From positions 9,089-73,088 of the forward strand of contig CAZLBC010000015.1 of the NCBI GenBank assembly GCA_964557575.1: a stretch of 64,000 nt of DNA. The letters run 5' to 3'. Origin of the DNA: CAZLBC01 sp964557575 (GTDB lineage: Bacteria > Planctomycetota > Phycisphaerae > SM23-33). Position 1 is the stretch's first letter. Each line of letters opens with the position of its first letter. A program made the translations under genes and the position numbers. This document shows positions 43,562 through 52,670 of the stretch, piece after piece. The notes beneath the pieces are model-generated. The model was not told where the DNA came from and did not search any database. It saw nothing but the letters and a program-made list of their open reading frames with translations.

Positions 43562-45094
43562 CTATTTCTCCAGGCGGAGGAGCTGGGTGTCGTGGTTGTA
43601 GGCGTGCCGGTTCGAGGTGTGGTTGAACGCCGCGCAGCCGAAAGAATAGGTCCCTCCCGGTTTCATCGCGCAGTCGCGGTCGCTGCCGGTGTCGAGAGGG
43701 CGGCTGATCCACAGCCACCAGCGGCCGTGCTCGTGCCGGGACCGGCACCGGACGTCACCGCGGTCTCCCCGTGCGGGCGCGGTCACTATGCCGGGAACGA
43801 TCGTCCCCGGCGCGATTGCCGCCGCCCGCCCGGGTGTCAGCGGGACCGCCCCGTCGGCGAGAATCCCCCCCTTCAGCACCGCGCCGGGATTCGCCGGCAG
43901 GAACCGCGGCGCCGTCTCGTCGTCATTGTTGTTTTTCGTGTACCCGCCGCCGTCCTTCGGATCGCCGTGGCGGGCCCCTGCGGGATCATCGTCCCAGTAC
44001 TTGTCGTCCACCTGCCCGACCGGGTCGGTCCGCGTGGCCTTCCAGTGCCAGACGTCGATCACCGTCGGCGTGTTCTTGATCCCGTAGGGAGTACCGCCAC
44101 CCGCATGGCAGGAGGCCGCGCAGCCAAGATGGTCGAATACCGGGCATTTCTCGACCGGAAAGACCATGGCGAACTTATCCTCGTAGTAGACATTCGGATC
44201 GTCCACGCTGGTCTTCAGGTGTTTCCACCCCCCGGCGGTCCGCTCCCAGGGGTGGTAGCGGCGGTCCGGAGCGGGATCGTCCCATTGTGCCTCGACGTAT
44301 ATGTTCTTTCCGTCGTGCAGGGCCCGCAGCCGGACATCGGTGACGCCGCCCGCGTAGCCGAGGCCGTTGGACAGCGAGACGTGGAGAGAACGGGCCCGGT
44401 CCCACGGCAGCGTGTCCGGGGGCGTGTCGCCCGGCGGCTCGATACGGGCGGCGAGAAGCGTGTCCCCGTCGCCGATCGCGGCGGGAACGTCGTTGAGGAT
44501 CGCGGCGGCCGCGAAAACCAGGGCCGCGGCGACCCACAGCAGTTGCAGCGGGCGCGCACCGCGGACGACACTGAAGGCCGGCGCCAGCAGCCGCCGGTAG
44601 ACGGTCACCGCGGTTATCCCGTGCAGGATGAAAACCAGCGGCAGGATCGCCAGCCCGAACGCGGCGTGAATAAAACGGGCCGCGGTCTGAATGCCGGCCC
44701 CGCCGCACACGTTCAGGAGCATCAGGCCGGTGAACGCCGACACCGCGCCGCCGCCCAGCAGCGGCAGGTGCGGGACCCGCCCCCGAAACCAGCGCCGCGT
44801 GCGGATCCAGGTGCGCAGGTAGACGACCAGCGTCGGCACCAGCGACGCGGTGAAAATGATGGCGATAATGCGGTGCCACATGAGCATCCGGCACGTCGGC
44901 AGCCACGCCGGGTACGCCGGAAACAGCGACCATTCCGGGCGGGCCATCGCGTGGAGGCCGAGACCCGTGAATATCATCAGGGGGAGCGTTATCGCCAGCG
45001 GCCAGTGGAGCAGCCTGATCAGAAAGGGCAGCCGCCCGGGACCGGCGCGATGCACGCCTTCGCGATATTTCAATCCGGGTATCGTATCAGGCAC
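43562..45094 (-). CDS. Cytochrome b561-type membrane domain fused to ethylbenzene-dehydrogenase-like heme domain
   Basis: A 510-aa protein from a GTG at 45094, supported by GAGGAGG nine bases upstream; the frame is open further without support. The N-terminal part has four transmembrane helices with spaced histidines (LLHWPLAITLPLMIFTGLGLH, MWHRIIAIIFTASLVPTLVVY, FIHAAFGLAILPLVFILHGI), a b-type di-heme cytochrome. A fifth helix (about 185-205) leads to a periplasmic domain: SLHVSLSNGLGYAGGVTDVRLRALHDGKNIYVEAQWDDP, as in the heme-binding gamma subunit of ethylbenzene/DMSO dehydrogenases. A CAASCH motif (CX3CH instead of CX2CH) may bind a covalent c-heme. The protein probably links quinones to a periplasmic electron acceptor or donor. 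It stands alone. Confidence 0.8.
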   Translation of the reverse strand: MPDTIPGLKYREGVHRAGPGRLPFLIRLLHWPLAITLPLMIFTGLGLHAMARPEWSLFPAYPAWLPTCRMLMWHRIIAIIFTASLVPTLVVYLRTWIRTRRWFRGRVPHLPLLGGGAVSAFTGLMLLNVCGGAGIQTAARFIHAAFGLAILPLVFILHGITAVTVYRRLLAPAFSVVRGARPLQLLWVAAALVFAAAAILNDVPAAIGDGDTLLAARIEPPGDTPPDTLPWDRARSLHVSLSNGLGYAGGVTDVRLRALHDGKNIYVEAQWDDPAPDRRYHPWERTAGGWKHLKTSVDDPNVYYEDKFAMVFPVEKCPVFDHLGCAASCHAGGGTPYGIKNTPTVIDVWHWKATRTDPVGQVDDKYWDDDPAGARHGDPKDGGGYTKNNNDDETAPRFLPANPGAVLKGGILADGAVPLTPGRAAAIAPGTIVPGIVTAPARGDRGDVRCRSRHEHGRWWLWISRPLDTGSDRDCAMKPGGTYSFGCAAFNHTSNRHAYNHDTQLLRLEK

Positions 45095-45263
45095 TGCTCG
45101 AATCCTCCTCGTAGCAATGGGGTAAACGGTGCGACGCGTTGTTTTTGCTACTACGTCTGTAAAGCCGCGACGGGACAGCAATCTACCGCATTCCGGAAAT
45201 AAATCAATTCCGCGGTGTGCCCCCCGAACCCCCGACGCCTCCCGGGTACCCCCCATCCCAGCG

Positions 45264-45719
45264 CTACTCGTCCAGGGGTTTCGCGGTACTCACCGCCCGC
45301 TCGGTAAGGAGCATGACCTTCGTCGCGAGGGCCTGTCCCGACACGGGGGGCGCAACCATGACCGCCCACCGCATTCCCGAGTGACTTGGGGCGGAATCGC
45401 AGATCACCATGATTTCTTCGCGCCCCGGCACCGTCATCCCTCCGGGCATATAGCGGTACGGCTTACCGGAGGCCGGGCAGGTCAGCGGCGGCAGGTCGCC
45501 CATCCCTGATTCCTTCAGGTCATTCAGCGAGTCCGGCAGTCTCTTGTTGATACTGTGATACATGAGCAGGTGACCGCAGAGGTCGTGGAGCCGTTCTGCG
45601 CAGGGATCGGACTCGACGCTCGGCCGCGCCGCCTGCGGCACGCGGCGTTCCTCGAATCGGCACGACGCCGAAAACGCGCACAGCGTCCCCAGCACGACTG
45701 CGATATTACGGCTGTGCAT
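45264..45719 (-). CDS. Lipoprotein following the second secretin
   Basis: A 151-aa lipoprotein from the ATG at 45719, which lies 14 bp inside the end of gspD2, showing coupling. The signal ends in a lipobox (LCAFSASC, Arg at +2). The body (CAERLHDLCGHLLMYHSINKRLPDSLNDLKESGMGDLPPLTCPASGKPYRYMPGG) resembles the C-terminal half of pseudopilin-like/DUF1559-type domains in which residues around YPxSLxxL and CPxSGxPY are common in planctomycete-type bacteria. It has no similarity I can see to the 35768 lipoprotein, although both occupy the same position after a secretin. Role unknown; a pilotin-like helper is possible by position. Confidence 0.7.
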   Translation of the reverse strand: MHSRNIAVVLGTLCAFSASCRFEERRVPQAARPSVESDPCAERLHDLCGHLLMYHSINKRLPDSLNDLKESGMGDLPPLTCPASGKPYRYMPGGMTVPGREEIMVICDSAPSHSGMRWAVMVAPPVSGQALATKVMLLTERAVSTAKPLDE

Positions 45720-47868
45720 CACTGTTCTCTCCCGTGTCTTCCCGAGGGTCGGCGGCATCCGGGTTCTTTCCCCGCTGCATTCCGTCCATGTGGTCCCGGA
45801 ATGCGCCCTCACCGCCAACGTCTTCGAGTATCTTGCTGCCTTCCTTCTCGTTTTCGGACATGCCCGTCAGGTCCCGCGACTCCTTCGCCACGTGGGGCGT
45901 CAGGAAGATGAGCAGCTCGGTCTTGACCTTCTCCTTGACGGTGCGATTGAACAGGTCGCCGAGCAGCGGGATGTCGCCGAGCATGGGGACCTTCCGCTCG
46001 GTGTCGGTAATGCGATCCTCCATCAAACCGCCGATGACGATGGTCTGCCCGTTGAGAATGGCCACCCGGGTCCGGGCGGACCGCTTGGAGTAGACGGTGG
46101 CGTTGGCCGACTCGGAGATCGGTACCGTGGTGTCCGTGATGCTCGATATCTCCGGCTCGACGGTCATGATCACCTTTCCCTCGGGGTTGATCTGCGGAGT
46201 AACCGTCAAAATGATGCCCACGTCCTCGTACTCGATCGTGTTCACGGTCTGGCCGGTGTCGGTCGTGCGACTGTTTCGCACGAAGGGCACTTCCTGGCCG
46301 ACCGTGATGGTCGCCTCCTGGTTGTCACTGGTGAGGATATAGGGACGCGACAGTACGTCGACCCGGCCCACCCGCTTCAGGGCGTTGTATGTCGCCGAAA
46401 AACCGGCGTTGATCGTCGTCGATATGAGCCCGCCGCTTCGGTTGTCGGTGGTCCCGCCGAGATCGGTGGTGATGTCGGCGGTGGAAGATGCCGAGAGGTT
46501 CAGCACCGAGTACTCGCCGCCGTAGTCGAACTGGTCGTCGTGGATCACCTCGGCGATGAGCACCTTGATCAGAACCTGGGGAATCTCCCGGTCGAGTTCG
46601 GCGAGCATCTCCTTGACCGTGTCGAAGTGCTTCGACGGCGCCCGCACCAGCAGGGAATTGGTATCCTCGTCGGCCACCGCGTAGACCTGCCCGACCAAGT
46701 CTCCCGATTCGGCGGCGACGCGCTGGGCCGCCGCCGTCATGTTCGGGGACCTGAAGCGGGAACTGCCCCGCCCCGGCGCTCCCGCGGTCCCCGCCGTCCT
46801 GCCGGCGGTGTAGGTGTCGGAAAAGATCGAGTTCAGGACGGTCTCCAGGTTCGCGGCCTGCGCGTTCTTCAGCGAGTAGATGAAGACCGACTGCTCCTCG
46901 CTCGGGTTCGCGTCGAGCTCCTTTATAATGCCCCCGATGACCTCCAGCAGGTCGGGCGGCGCGCTGACGACCACCGTGTTCGTGCGGGTGTCGGCGGAGG
47001 CAACGACACGCTGTTCCCGCGGCGACGTCGAACCGCCGCCGTCGCGGCTGGAAGAATCCCTCCCCCGGCCCCGGAAGAATCGCATGAACGGCGGCCCGCC
47101 CGACTGGCGGCGGGAGGACTGCTGCTGCTCCTGCTTGAACAGGTCCGTTATCAGGCTCGCCGTGCTCGACGCGTCCGCGTAGGTCAGGGGATATACCGTG
47201 ACCTCGGTCACGCCCGACATGTGCTGGTCGAGGGCCTGGATGACCTCCGCGATCCGGCGTATGTGCGCCTGAGTGTCGATCAAAATCAGGGAGTTGCTCG
47301 CCGCGTTCACCGACACCGTGGCCTCTGAGGAAATCAGCGGCGACAGCTCGCTCTTGAGCCGGGTTGCGTCGGCGTACTTTATGGGAATGATCTGGGTGAC
47401 CAGCTTGTCGGCTATCGGGATCTTCTCGGGATCCCCGCCGGTGTGCACCGGTATGTTTTCCTTGGAGGCATGGCTGAAGGGAACGATCTTCAGGTTCCGC
47501 CCCACGCGCACGGCCGCGTAGCCCTTTTCCTTGAGCACGGTATCGAGGAGGGCGATCGCCTCCTCGGTGTTGATGGGCCGGCGGCTGGTGACGGTTATCC
47601 GCCCCGTGACGCGCGTCTCCTGGACGATGACCAGGCCCGTGGCGTCGGAGAGGTAATCGAGGACCGCGTCGACGGACGCGTCCTTGAAATTCAACAGGAT
47701 CGGCTTGTCCTTCGCGGCCTGCGGCCGGGTTTCGGGTTTCGCCGCAAGCGGGTTTTCCCCGGCGACGAGCACACCGGCACCGATCGCGAACAGGCATGCC
47801 GCCGTGAGGGCGACGCGGCCGTACAATCGTGCACCGATACCCTCCGGCGCGTTTCGTATCGTGTTCAT
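45706..47868 (-). CDS. gspD: T2SS-2 secretin GspD of standard architecture
   Basis: A 720-aa outer-membrane secretin. ATG overlaps the gspC2 stop (ATGA). Signal peptide (about 12-35), N0/STN (about 55-125, ILLNFKDASVDAVLDYLSDATGLVIV), three secretin_N modules (about 150-225, 226-335 and 336-440; closing motifs SNSLILIDT, TNTVVVSAP, TNSLLVRAP) and the pore domain (about 445-655; LSRPYILTSDNQEATITVGQEVPFV, VNTIEYEDVGIILTVTPQIN, NGQTIVIGGLMED, VPMLGDIPLLGDLF). The second and third modules carry long Ser/Arg/Gly loops. The C-terminus is an acidic tail. This is the normal T2SS layout and serves as the comparison for the giant secretin 10 kb away. Confidence 0.95.
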   Translation of the reverse strand: MNTIRNAPEGIGARLYGRVALTAACLFAIGAGVLVAGENPLAAKPETRPQAAKDKPILLNFKDASVDAVLDYLSDATGLVIVQETRVTGRITVTSRRPINTEEAIALLDTVLKEKGYAAVRVGRNLKIVPFSHASKENIPVHTGGDPEKIPIADKLVTQIIPIKYADATRLKSELSPLISSEATVSVNAASNSLILIDTQAHIRRIAEVIQALDQHMSGVTEVTVYPLTYADASSTASLITDLFKQEQQQSSRRQSGGPPFMRFFRGRGRDSSSRDGGGSTSPREQRVVASADTRTNTVVVSAPPDLLEVIGGIIKELDANPSEEQSVFIYSLKNAQAANLETVLNSIFSDTYTAGRTAGTAGAPGRGSSRFRSPNMTAAAQRVAAESGDLVGQVYAVADEDTNSLLVRAPSKHFDTVKEMLAELDREIPQVLIKVLIAEVIHDDQFDYGGEYSVLNLSASSTADITTDLGGTTDNRSGGLISTTINAGFSATYNALKRVGRVDVLSRPYILTSDNQEATITVGQEVPFVRNSRTTDTGQTVNTIEYEDVGIILTVTPQINPEGKVIMTVEPEISSITDTTVPISESANATVYSKRSARTRVAILNGQTIVIGGLMEDRITDTERKVPMLGDIPLLGDLFNRTVKEKVKTELLIFLTPHVAKESRDLTGMSENEKEGSKILEDVGGEGAFRDHMDGMQRGKNPDAADPREDTGENSDAQP

Positions 47869-48464
47869 TTTCCCAACTCCTGTTGACGTCTTTTTCGCAT
47901 GCGTTCGAGTATGTCCGCGATTCCCGCGCCGCCGCCCCCGGGTTCAGCGGGGCGCGACGAGGGTTCCCCGGCCGCCGGCGCGGATGCCGGTGCCGCCGGC
48001 ACCACCGCGTATCCGTTCGTCGCGGGTACCGCCGTCGAACCGGAAAGCGTGCTGCCGACCTCGATGTCACCGATCTTCCCGTCTCGCTCGTATTGTATAC
48101 CATCGAGCGTGATGGCGGTCACCTTTCCTTTTCCGGCCGCCCCCCCCACCCGGACCACCAGTGTCTTCTTCGAGCGGCCGTCTTCAAGAAACGCCACGCG
48201 CTCATCGCCCCGCACGGCCGTTCCGGTCAGCGTGATGTACCGATCGGGATCGGGCGGGGGCGCGGGTTTGCGGGGCGCGGGCGCGACGACTTTTTTCTGC
48301 GGGCGCCTTCGGTAGCGGAGGAAAATGTTGCGCTCCGACAATAGCCGGTACTTGTCCGCGGTTGACGGTCCCGGTCGACCCGACTCGGCACACAGGATGG
48401 AGACCGGCAGGGCGACGAACGCCGCGATCAGTCTCGCGTGCTGTATGGATGTACGCTCTTTCAT
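47865..48464 (-). CDS. T2SS-2 GspC/PilP-like clamp protein
   Basis: A 199-aa exported protein. The signal or anchor (LIAAFVALPVSILCA) is followed by ADKYRLLSERNIFLRYRRRPQKK, the RNxF motif typical of GspC/PilP, a Pro/Lys linker, and a small beta domain (about 75-140, RYITLTGTAVRGDERVAFLEDGRSKKTLVVRVGGAAGKGKVTAITLDGIQYERDGK) equivalent to the homology region that contacts secretin N0. A low-complexity Pro/Ala/Ser stretch and a basic C-terminal helix follow. There is no PDZ domain. It corresponds to the C-terminal part of the fused protein at 22248-23327. Overlaps gspM2 by a few bases. Confidence 0.75.
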   Translation of the reverse strand: MKERTSIQHARLIAAFVALPVSILCAESGRPGPSTADKYRLLSERNIFLRYRRRPQKKVVAPAPRKPAPPPDPDRYITLTGTAVRGDERVAFLEDGRSKKTLVVRVGGAAGKGKVTAITLDGIQYERDGKIGDIEVGSTLSGSTAVPATNGYAVVPAAPASAPAAGEPSSRPAEPGGGGAGIADILERMRKRRQQELGK

Positions 48465-49153
48465 CGCTTTTCACCTTTCGCGGGCGCGATCGCCGGTTTC
48501 GTTTCCGCCGCTGCGGATGCGGGTTTCGTCTCCGCCGGTGCGGATGCGGGTTTCGCCTCTGCCGGTCCGGATGCGGGTTTCTTCTCGGGAGATGCGGCCG
48601 CGTTCCCTTTTTCCGCGGCAGCGGGACCGCTTCCCGGCGCGTAGAGCGTCGAAATATTCATGTGAATGTTCAGATCGTCCGTCCCCGACTTGCGGCTCGT
48701 GACGCGAACCGTTTTGATCCTGATCGGCATGCGTGCAGCCGCCGCTTTCTGGATAAACCGGTAGACCGACCGCCACGATCCGGCGGCGGTCGCGCGGAAT
48801 TCGATGATCGGCAGCTCGGTCTTCTCCCGCGACCGGTGGGGCTTGAGGGCGACGAGCGAGAGACCCGTGTCGCGCGACCACGCGCGTACGGCGTGCAGCA
48901 ACCGGCTCTCCGCGGCGGCAGGATCGCCCGCCATGCCGCCGGCGAGCATGGTCCGCCATCGTCGCCCCTGTATCCGGCTGCGATCCAAGACGCTGCCCGC
49001 GTGTATGAGTTCGGATTGCAGTTTTTCTTTTTTCACCTGGATCGCCGCATAGGAATCCAGGAGCGGGGTCAGGGCAAACCGGTCGAGCACGAGCGACGCC
49101 AGCACGACAGTCGCTACCACGATAATAACCCGTTCTCTCCTGCTGAACACCAT
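48461..49153 (-). CDS. T2SS-2 GspM/PilO-like protein
   Basis: A 230-aa bitopic protein: one transmembrane helix (about 8-28, VIIVVATVVLASLVLDRFAL), a coiled coil, and a ferredoxin-like periplasmic domain (about 80-175; VRAWSRDTGLSLVALKP, PIIEFRATAAGSWRSVYRFIQKAAA, IRIKTVRVTSRKSGTDDLNIHMNIST). The last 45 residues are a repeat of K-P-A-S-x-P-A-E-(T/A), encoded by 27-bp DNA repeats, likely a flexible periplasmic tether. It pairs with the GspL-like product of the gene upstream. Confidence 0.78.
   Translation of the reverse strand: MVFSRRERVIIVVATVVLASLVLDRFALTPLLDSYAAIQVKKEKLQSELIHAGSVLDRSRIQGRRWRTMLAGGMAGDPAAAESRLLHAVRAWSRDTGLSLVALKPHRSREKTELPIIEFRATAAGSWRSVYRFIQKAAAARMPIRIKTVRVTSRKSGTDDLNIHMNISTLYAPGSGPAAAEKGNAAASPEKKPASGPAEAKPASAPAETKPASAAAETKPAIAPAKGEKR
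48495..48584 (-). repeat. 27-bp tandem repeat encoding the GspM tail
   Basis: Three imperfect 27-bp units (48495, 48522, 48549) and part of a fourth, each giving nine residues K-P-A-S-x-P-A-E-T. Slippage at such a repeat would change tail length in frame. Confidence 0.8.
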
Positions 49154-49162
49154 TGCCGGCGG

Positions 49163-50581
49163 TCACTCCTCGAATCGGCAGCTCATGCCGAAGGATATCT
49201 CGCGCCCCCCCTTCTCGGGGCGGCGGAGGTAGAGCGGTTTAACCCCGGTAAAGCGGGGATCGCCCGTCATGCCGTCGAGCAGCGCCAGGACCGTCGATTC
49301 CCTGTCGGCCTTGCCCGCAATGACGACCTGCATGTTTTCCTCCAGCGTCAGGGTGGTCACCCATATTCCGCCCGCGGGGGGAAACAGGAGGGTCAGCCGG
49401 TACAAACAGTCCATGAACGCGGGGCGCCGATCGTACCAGTTCCGGGCAAAACTCGTCCGATCAATGATCTTCCGGGCCCGTTCGATGTCGGGAGCCATTG
49501 CCGCGAGCCGGGACTCCATGTCCGCGGTTTCCCGCAGGTCCGCCCGCCAGTCCATGACTGCGGCAATCAGCGCCGCGAGAAGGGCGACGGCGGTGACCGC
49601 CGCCCAGGTGATCTTCCGGAAAAGGGTCGACTCCTTCGGCGGGGCGAGGCGCGAATTGGCGAAATCGACGGCGGGCGAACGGCCGCCCAGCATCCCGGCG
49701 GCAACGGCGGCCGCGGCGCTGAACCGGCCCCCGCGATCGCCGCCGACCATGGTGCCGGTGTCGATACCGCGGGGACGATCCCGCAGGCCGACCGTCAAGT
49801 CGAGCCGTTCGGCAAGAATAGCCCGCTGCCGTTCCCCGAACGGCACCGCGCTCCAGACCAGCAACCGCCCCGCGCGGGCCGCGGCACTTTCACCCGGGAG
49901 GAGGGCTAGGACGCGACGCAGCTCGTCGACCAGGCCGTCGACGCAGCCGTCGACCGGCTCGTCGGCGGATATCGGTACCGGGAGGCGGCGGATCAGGTCC
50001 GGCACGCCGTCCGAGACGCCGGCAAGTTCGGCCCCGCCGGGAAAGAGGTGCAGCACCAGGTGCCCGCCCCCGCCCGAGCCGTTTCCCGAACAGGCGAGGG
50101 CCACGGTAGACGAGGTGATTCCCCGGACCGACAGCCCGGCGGCTCGCGCCGTCTCTCGCAGGAACACGATCTGCCGCCGGGGCGCGGCGACCAGGAGGAT
50201 CGACTGACCGGCGTCGGTCGCCGGCATCTCGACGTAATCGAACAGCAGGTCCCCGCGGTCCGAAGCGAATTCCCGCTCGATCGCGATGGCCAGGATATCG
50301 CGGAGTGAACCGGCCGCGCCGGGCGGCAGCGTTTTCTCGCGTGCCGTGAGCCACGTGGCCTCCATCCCGATCACGCACCGGCGGCTCGAGAACCGTTCGT
50401 CTTTCAGGAACGCCCTGAGCCGGTCGCCCAGTGCCGCCGGATCCTCGCGGTCGACGTCCGCGGGTACGACGAACTCGGCCGCCCTGACGGCCCTCCCCCC
50501 CCCGTTGGCGGGCACCACCTCGACGGCGGTGACCGACCGCTGCGTGAAGGCCAGCCCGATGATGCCGCGCCTGCCGAGCAT
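49163..50581 (-). CDS. T2SS-2 GspL/PilM-like assembly protein
   Basis: A 472-aa protein starting at the ATG at 50581, one base from the gspK2 stop; the long upstream open frame is not protein-like. It opens GRRGIIGLAFTQRSVTAVEVVPANGG, an actin-like fold as in PilM/GspL (about 1-300), then a transmembrane helix (about 323-345, WAAVTAVALLAALIAAVM), a short coiled coil and a PilN-like ferredoxin domain (about 385-470; LYRLTLLFPPAGGIWVTTLTLEENMQVVIAGKA). It should recruit GspE to the inner-membrane platform. It is the counterpart of 20689-22251. Confidence 0.82.
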   Translation of the reverse strand: MLGRRGIIGLAFTQRSVTAVEVVPANGGGRAVRAAEFVVPADVDREDPAALGDRLRAFLKDERFSSRRCVIGMEATWLTAREKTLPPGAAGSLRDILAIAIEREFASDRGDLLFDYVEMPATDAGQSILLVAAPRRQIVFLRETARAAGLSVRGITSSTVALACSGNGSGGGGHLVLHLFPGGAELAGVSDGVPDLIRRLPVPISADEPVDGCVDGLVDELRRVLALLPGESAAARAGRLLVWSAVPFGERQRAILAERLDLTVGLRDRPRGIDTGTMVGGDRGGRFSAAAAVAAGMLGGRSPAVDFANSRLAPPKESTLFRKITWAAVTAVALLAALIAAVMDWRADLRETADMESRLAAMAPDIERARKIIDRTSFARNWYDRRPAFMDCLYRLTLLFPPAGGIWVTTLTLEENMQVVIAGKADRESTVLALLDGMTGDPRFTGVKPLYLRRPEKGGREISFGMSCRFEE

Positions 50582-50582
50582 C

Positions 50583-51965
50583 TCAGCGCACCTCCTCGAC
50601 CGTCGCGGCAAGAACCTCTTCGACGAGCGTTCCCGACCGCAGTGCCGCGAGGATGTCGGGATCGAGCGGCCACCCGAGGTGGGTGAGGTCGCGGCGGTAC
50701 ATAACGCGCGGCGGACTCTCGGTCGCATCCACCACGATCCGGCACCGCTTGAACGTCCGCCCGTCGCCGGAAACGCTGACGATATCCGCCGAAAACTGGT
50801 AGGACAGGCCGGTGATGTACGAACCGATGGCCGTCGCCTTCTCGTGCGGCAGGGCCTCGGCCACCCAGGCGATCCCGCTGCCGTCGGCGTCCTCGCCGGA
50901 TCGCGCCGCAATGAGCGCGGCGGCGTCCGATTCCTCGAGTTCCGGCAGGCAGAGCAGGACCTCTTTGGGGGCGGTGTTGACATTGACCAGGCCGGTGGTG
51001 CGCCGACGACTTTGCGTCGTCACCCGCTCGTCGATCTCCTTGAATTCGTCCATTTCGAGCGTCGACCGGTAGTAGAAGCCCATGAGGTTCTTGAACGGCC
51101 GCTTGCGGCGGACCTGGTTCATAACGTCCTCCACGCGGCTCTCGTCCATCGACTCGGCCATCAGATCCGCAAGGGCCTTCTCCTGCATGGGATTGTTGAC
51201 GTTCACCAGCCCGGTCTTTCCCGTGTCGGCTGACTCGTAGGTATAGACGGTCACCATGTTGAAGATCCCGCGATCGAGCCGGCCGTCCCGGTTGTCGGGC
51301 GGATCGGTCTCGGCGGCGTCGTCCTCGTTCGGATCCAGTATCACGTTCCGGTTGGCGTCTTCACCGTAGAGCAGATCCCGGGTGCCGTCCCTGACCATGA
51401 GCAGTTCCTCAATCGTTTCCAGCGGCGCGTTTTTGCACTGGTAGGGCTCGGGCATGAGCATGTAATACTCGGTCTCCGCCCCGCCCGGCGTGACCTCGTC
51501 GTCTTCATCGCGCCAGTCGACGATGGCGGGCGCCATGCCCGCCGTGATAATCTCGAGCCGGGATATCATCTCCTCGGATGCCGCATTCAGGTTCAGTTTC
51601 GAAGCCTCGTCCACCAGCCCGTACGCCCGTACCCGCTCGTCGTCGCGGTTCGGCCGGATAACCCAGAACGCCCCCCCGCCGACCCGGAGGCCGTCGCACC
51701 GCATCTCCTCCTCGTCGGGCCGCTGCCCGTCGAGCCCGTCGAGATTCGCCAGCACGTACTGCAGGGCGCCGTGTTCGACGGCCCGCGCCTGCTCGGCCGA
51801 CGCGTAATTCGCGGAACTCACTCCCTCGATCCGCATCGACCGGGCCAGCACGAGCACGAACCCGGTCACCACGATCATGATCCACATGGTCGCGATCAGC
51901 ACCGTCCCGCCCGCCCGGCATGCACCCGTCGTATTATGAGAACCGGTTCTAACGCTCACTGTCAT
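50583..51965 (-). CDS. gspK: T2SS-2 GspK-like minor pseudopilin
   Basis: A 460-aa minor pseudopilin. The N-terminal helix (TVLIATMWIMIVVTGFVLVLA) lacks Glu5 as expected for GspK. The core has YGLVDEASKLNLNAASEEM, DWRDEDDEVTPGGAETEYY, an acidic loop YGEDANRNVILDPNEDDAAETD of the calcium-binding kind, and NVNTAPKEVLLCLPELEESDAAALIAAR, a helix-hairpin-helix-like segment. A second LVNVNN element (about 255) suggests an internally repeated unit. Same order and features as the GspK at 12453-13865. Confidence 0.87.
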   Translation of the reverse strand: MTVSVRTGSHNTTGACRAGGTVLIATMWIMIVVTGFVLVLARSMRIEGVSSANYASAEQARAVEHGALQYVLANLDGLDGQRPDEEEMRCDGLRVGGGAFWVIRPNRDDERVRAYGLVDEASKLNLNAASEEMISRLEIITAGMAPAIVDWRDEDDEVTPGGAETEYYMLMPEPYQCKNAPLETIEELLMVRDGTRDLLYGEDANRNVILDPNEDDAAETDPPDNRDGRLDRGIFNMVTVYTYESADTGKTGLVNVNNPMQEKALADLMAESMDESRVEDVMNQVRRKRPFKNLMGFYYRSTLEMDEFKEIDERVTTQSRRRTTGLVNVNTAPKEVLLCLPELEESDAAALIAARSGEDADGSGIAWVAEALPHEKATAIGSYITGLSYQFSADIVSVSGDGRTFKRCRIVVDATESPPRVMYRRDLTHLGWPLDPDILAALRSGTLVEEVLAATVEEVR

Positions 51966-51974
51966 GTTCCCGTC

Positions 51975-52670
51975 TCAAAACATCAGCATGTCCGCATCGG
52001 ATCCCTGGCCCGGAACAATGGTGCTGCAGGGCAGCAGGAATACGCGCGACATGAGATACCCCTCACTGTCCGCGTCCGCATCAACCGCGCCGTTCCCCGA
52101 AAGCAGTATGGTCACCTCGACCGCCGACGGCAGCGTGTTGTCCCGGCTGCCCGAGTCCCAGTAATCCAGCCAGTCAACGCCGTCGTAGTATCGCAGTCCG
52201 AACACCCTGACGTTGCGGCACAGGACCTCGTCAACCGGGTCGACGTCGGTTGCGGCGAGCGTGTTCGTGGTCACCCGCCGCATCAGCACCATGTCCTGTC
52301 CGTCCTCGTCGTATTCGCAGATGATCTCGACCATCCTGAGGTCCCCCGCGCAGCCGCTCCGGTCGACGGGCGAAGCCGTGCAGTGCAGCAGGAGGGCATC
52401 CGCCTCGCGGCCCGCCTCGTTGACGTCATCCTCGCCGATAAAGGCCCCGGCCAGCACCCCCCTGGGCACCGCGGCCGAGGCCATGTCGGCCCGGAGGAGT
52501 TCCATGGCGATAAGTACTTTCCGGGGATCCTCGATCGATTCGGCGGCACGATCACGGGCCCGGAAGACGACGTACAGAGTGGCGTACAGCGACCCGGCCA
52601 GGGTCGCGATCATCCCGGTCGCCACCAGGAGTTCGAGAAGCGTAAAGGCCCGTCCGCGTCGCCTATTCAC
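51975..52670 (-). CDS. gspJ: T2SS-2 GspJ-like minor pseudopilin
   Basis: A 231-aa minor pseudopilin from a GTG at 52670 with GGGAG upstream. Leader RRGRAFTLLELLVATGMIATLAGSLYATLY has Glu5. The C-terminal part (NVRVFGLRYYDGVDWLDYWDSGSRDNTLPSAVEVTILL) matches GspJ. Five or so cysteines (HCTAS, SGCAGD, IICEY, LCRN, PCST) may form disulphides in the periplasm. It ends ten bases before gspK2. Confidence 0.85.
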   Translation of the reverse strand: MNRRRGRAFTLLELLVATGMIATLAGSLYATLYVVFRARDRAAESIEDPRKVLIAMELLRADMASAAVPRGVLAGAFIGEDDVNEAGREADALLLHCTASPVDRSGCAGDLRMVEIICEYDEDGQDMVLMRRVTTNTLAATDVDPVDEVLCRNVRVFGLRYYDGVDWLDYWDSGSRDNTLPSAVEVTILLSGNGAVDADADSEGYLMSRVFLLPCSTIVPGQGSDADMLMF

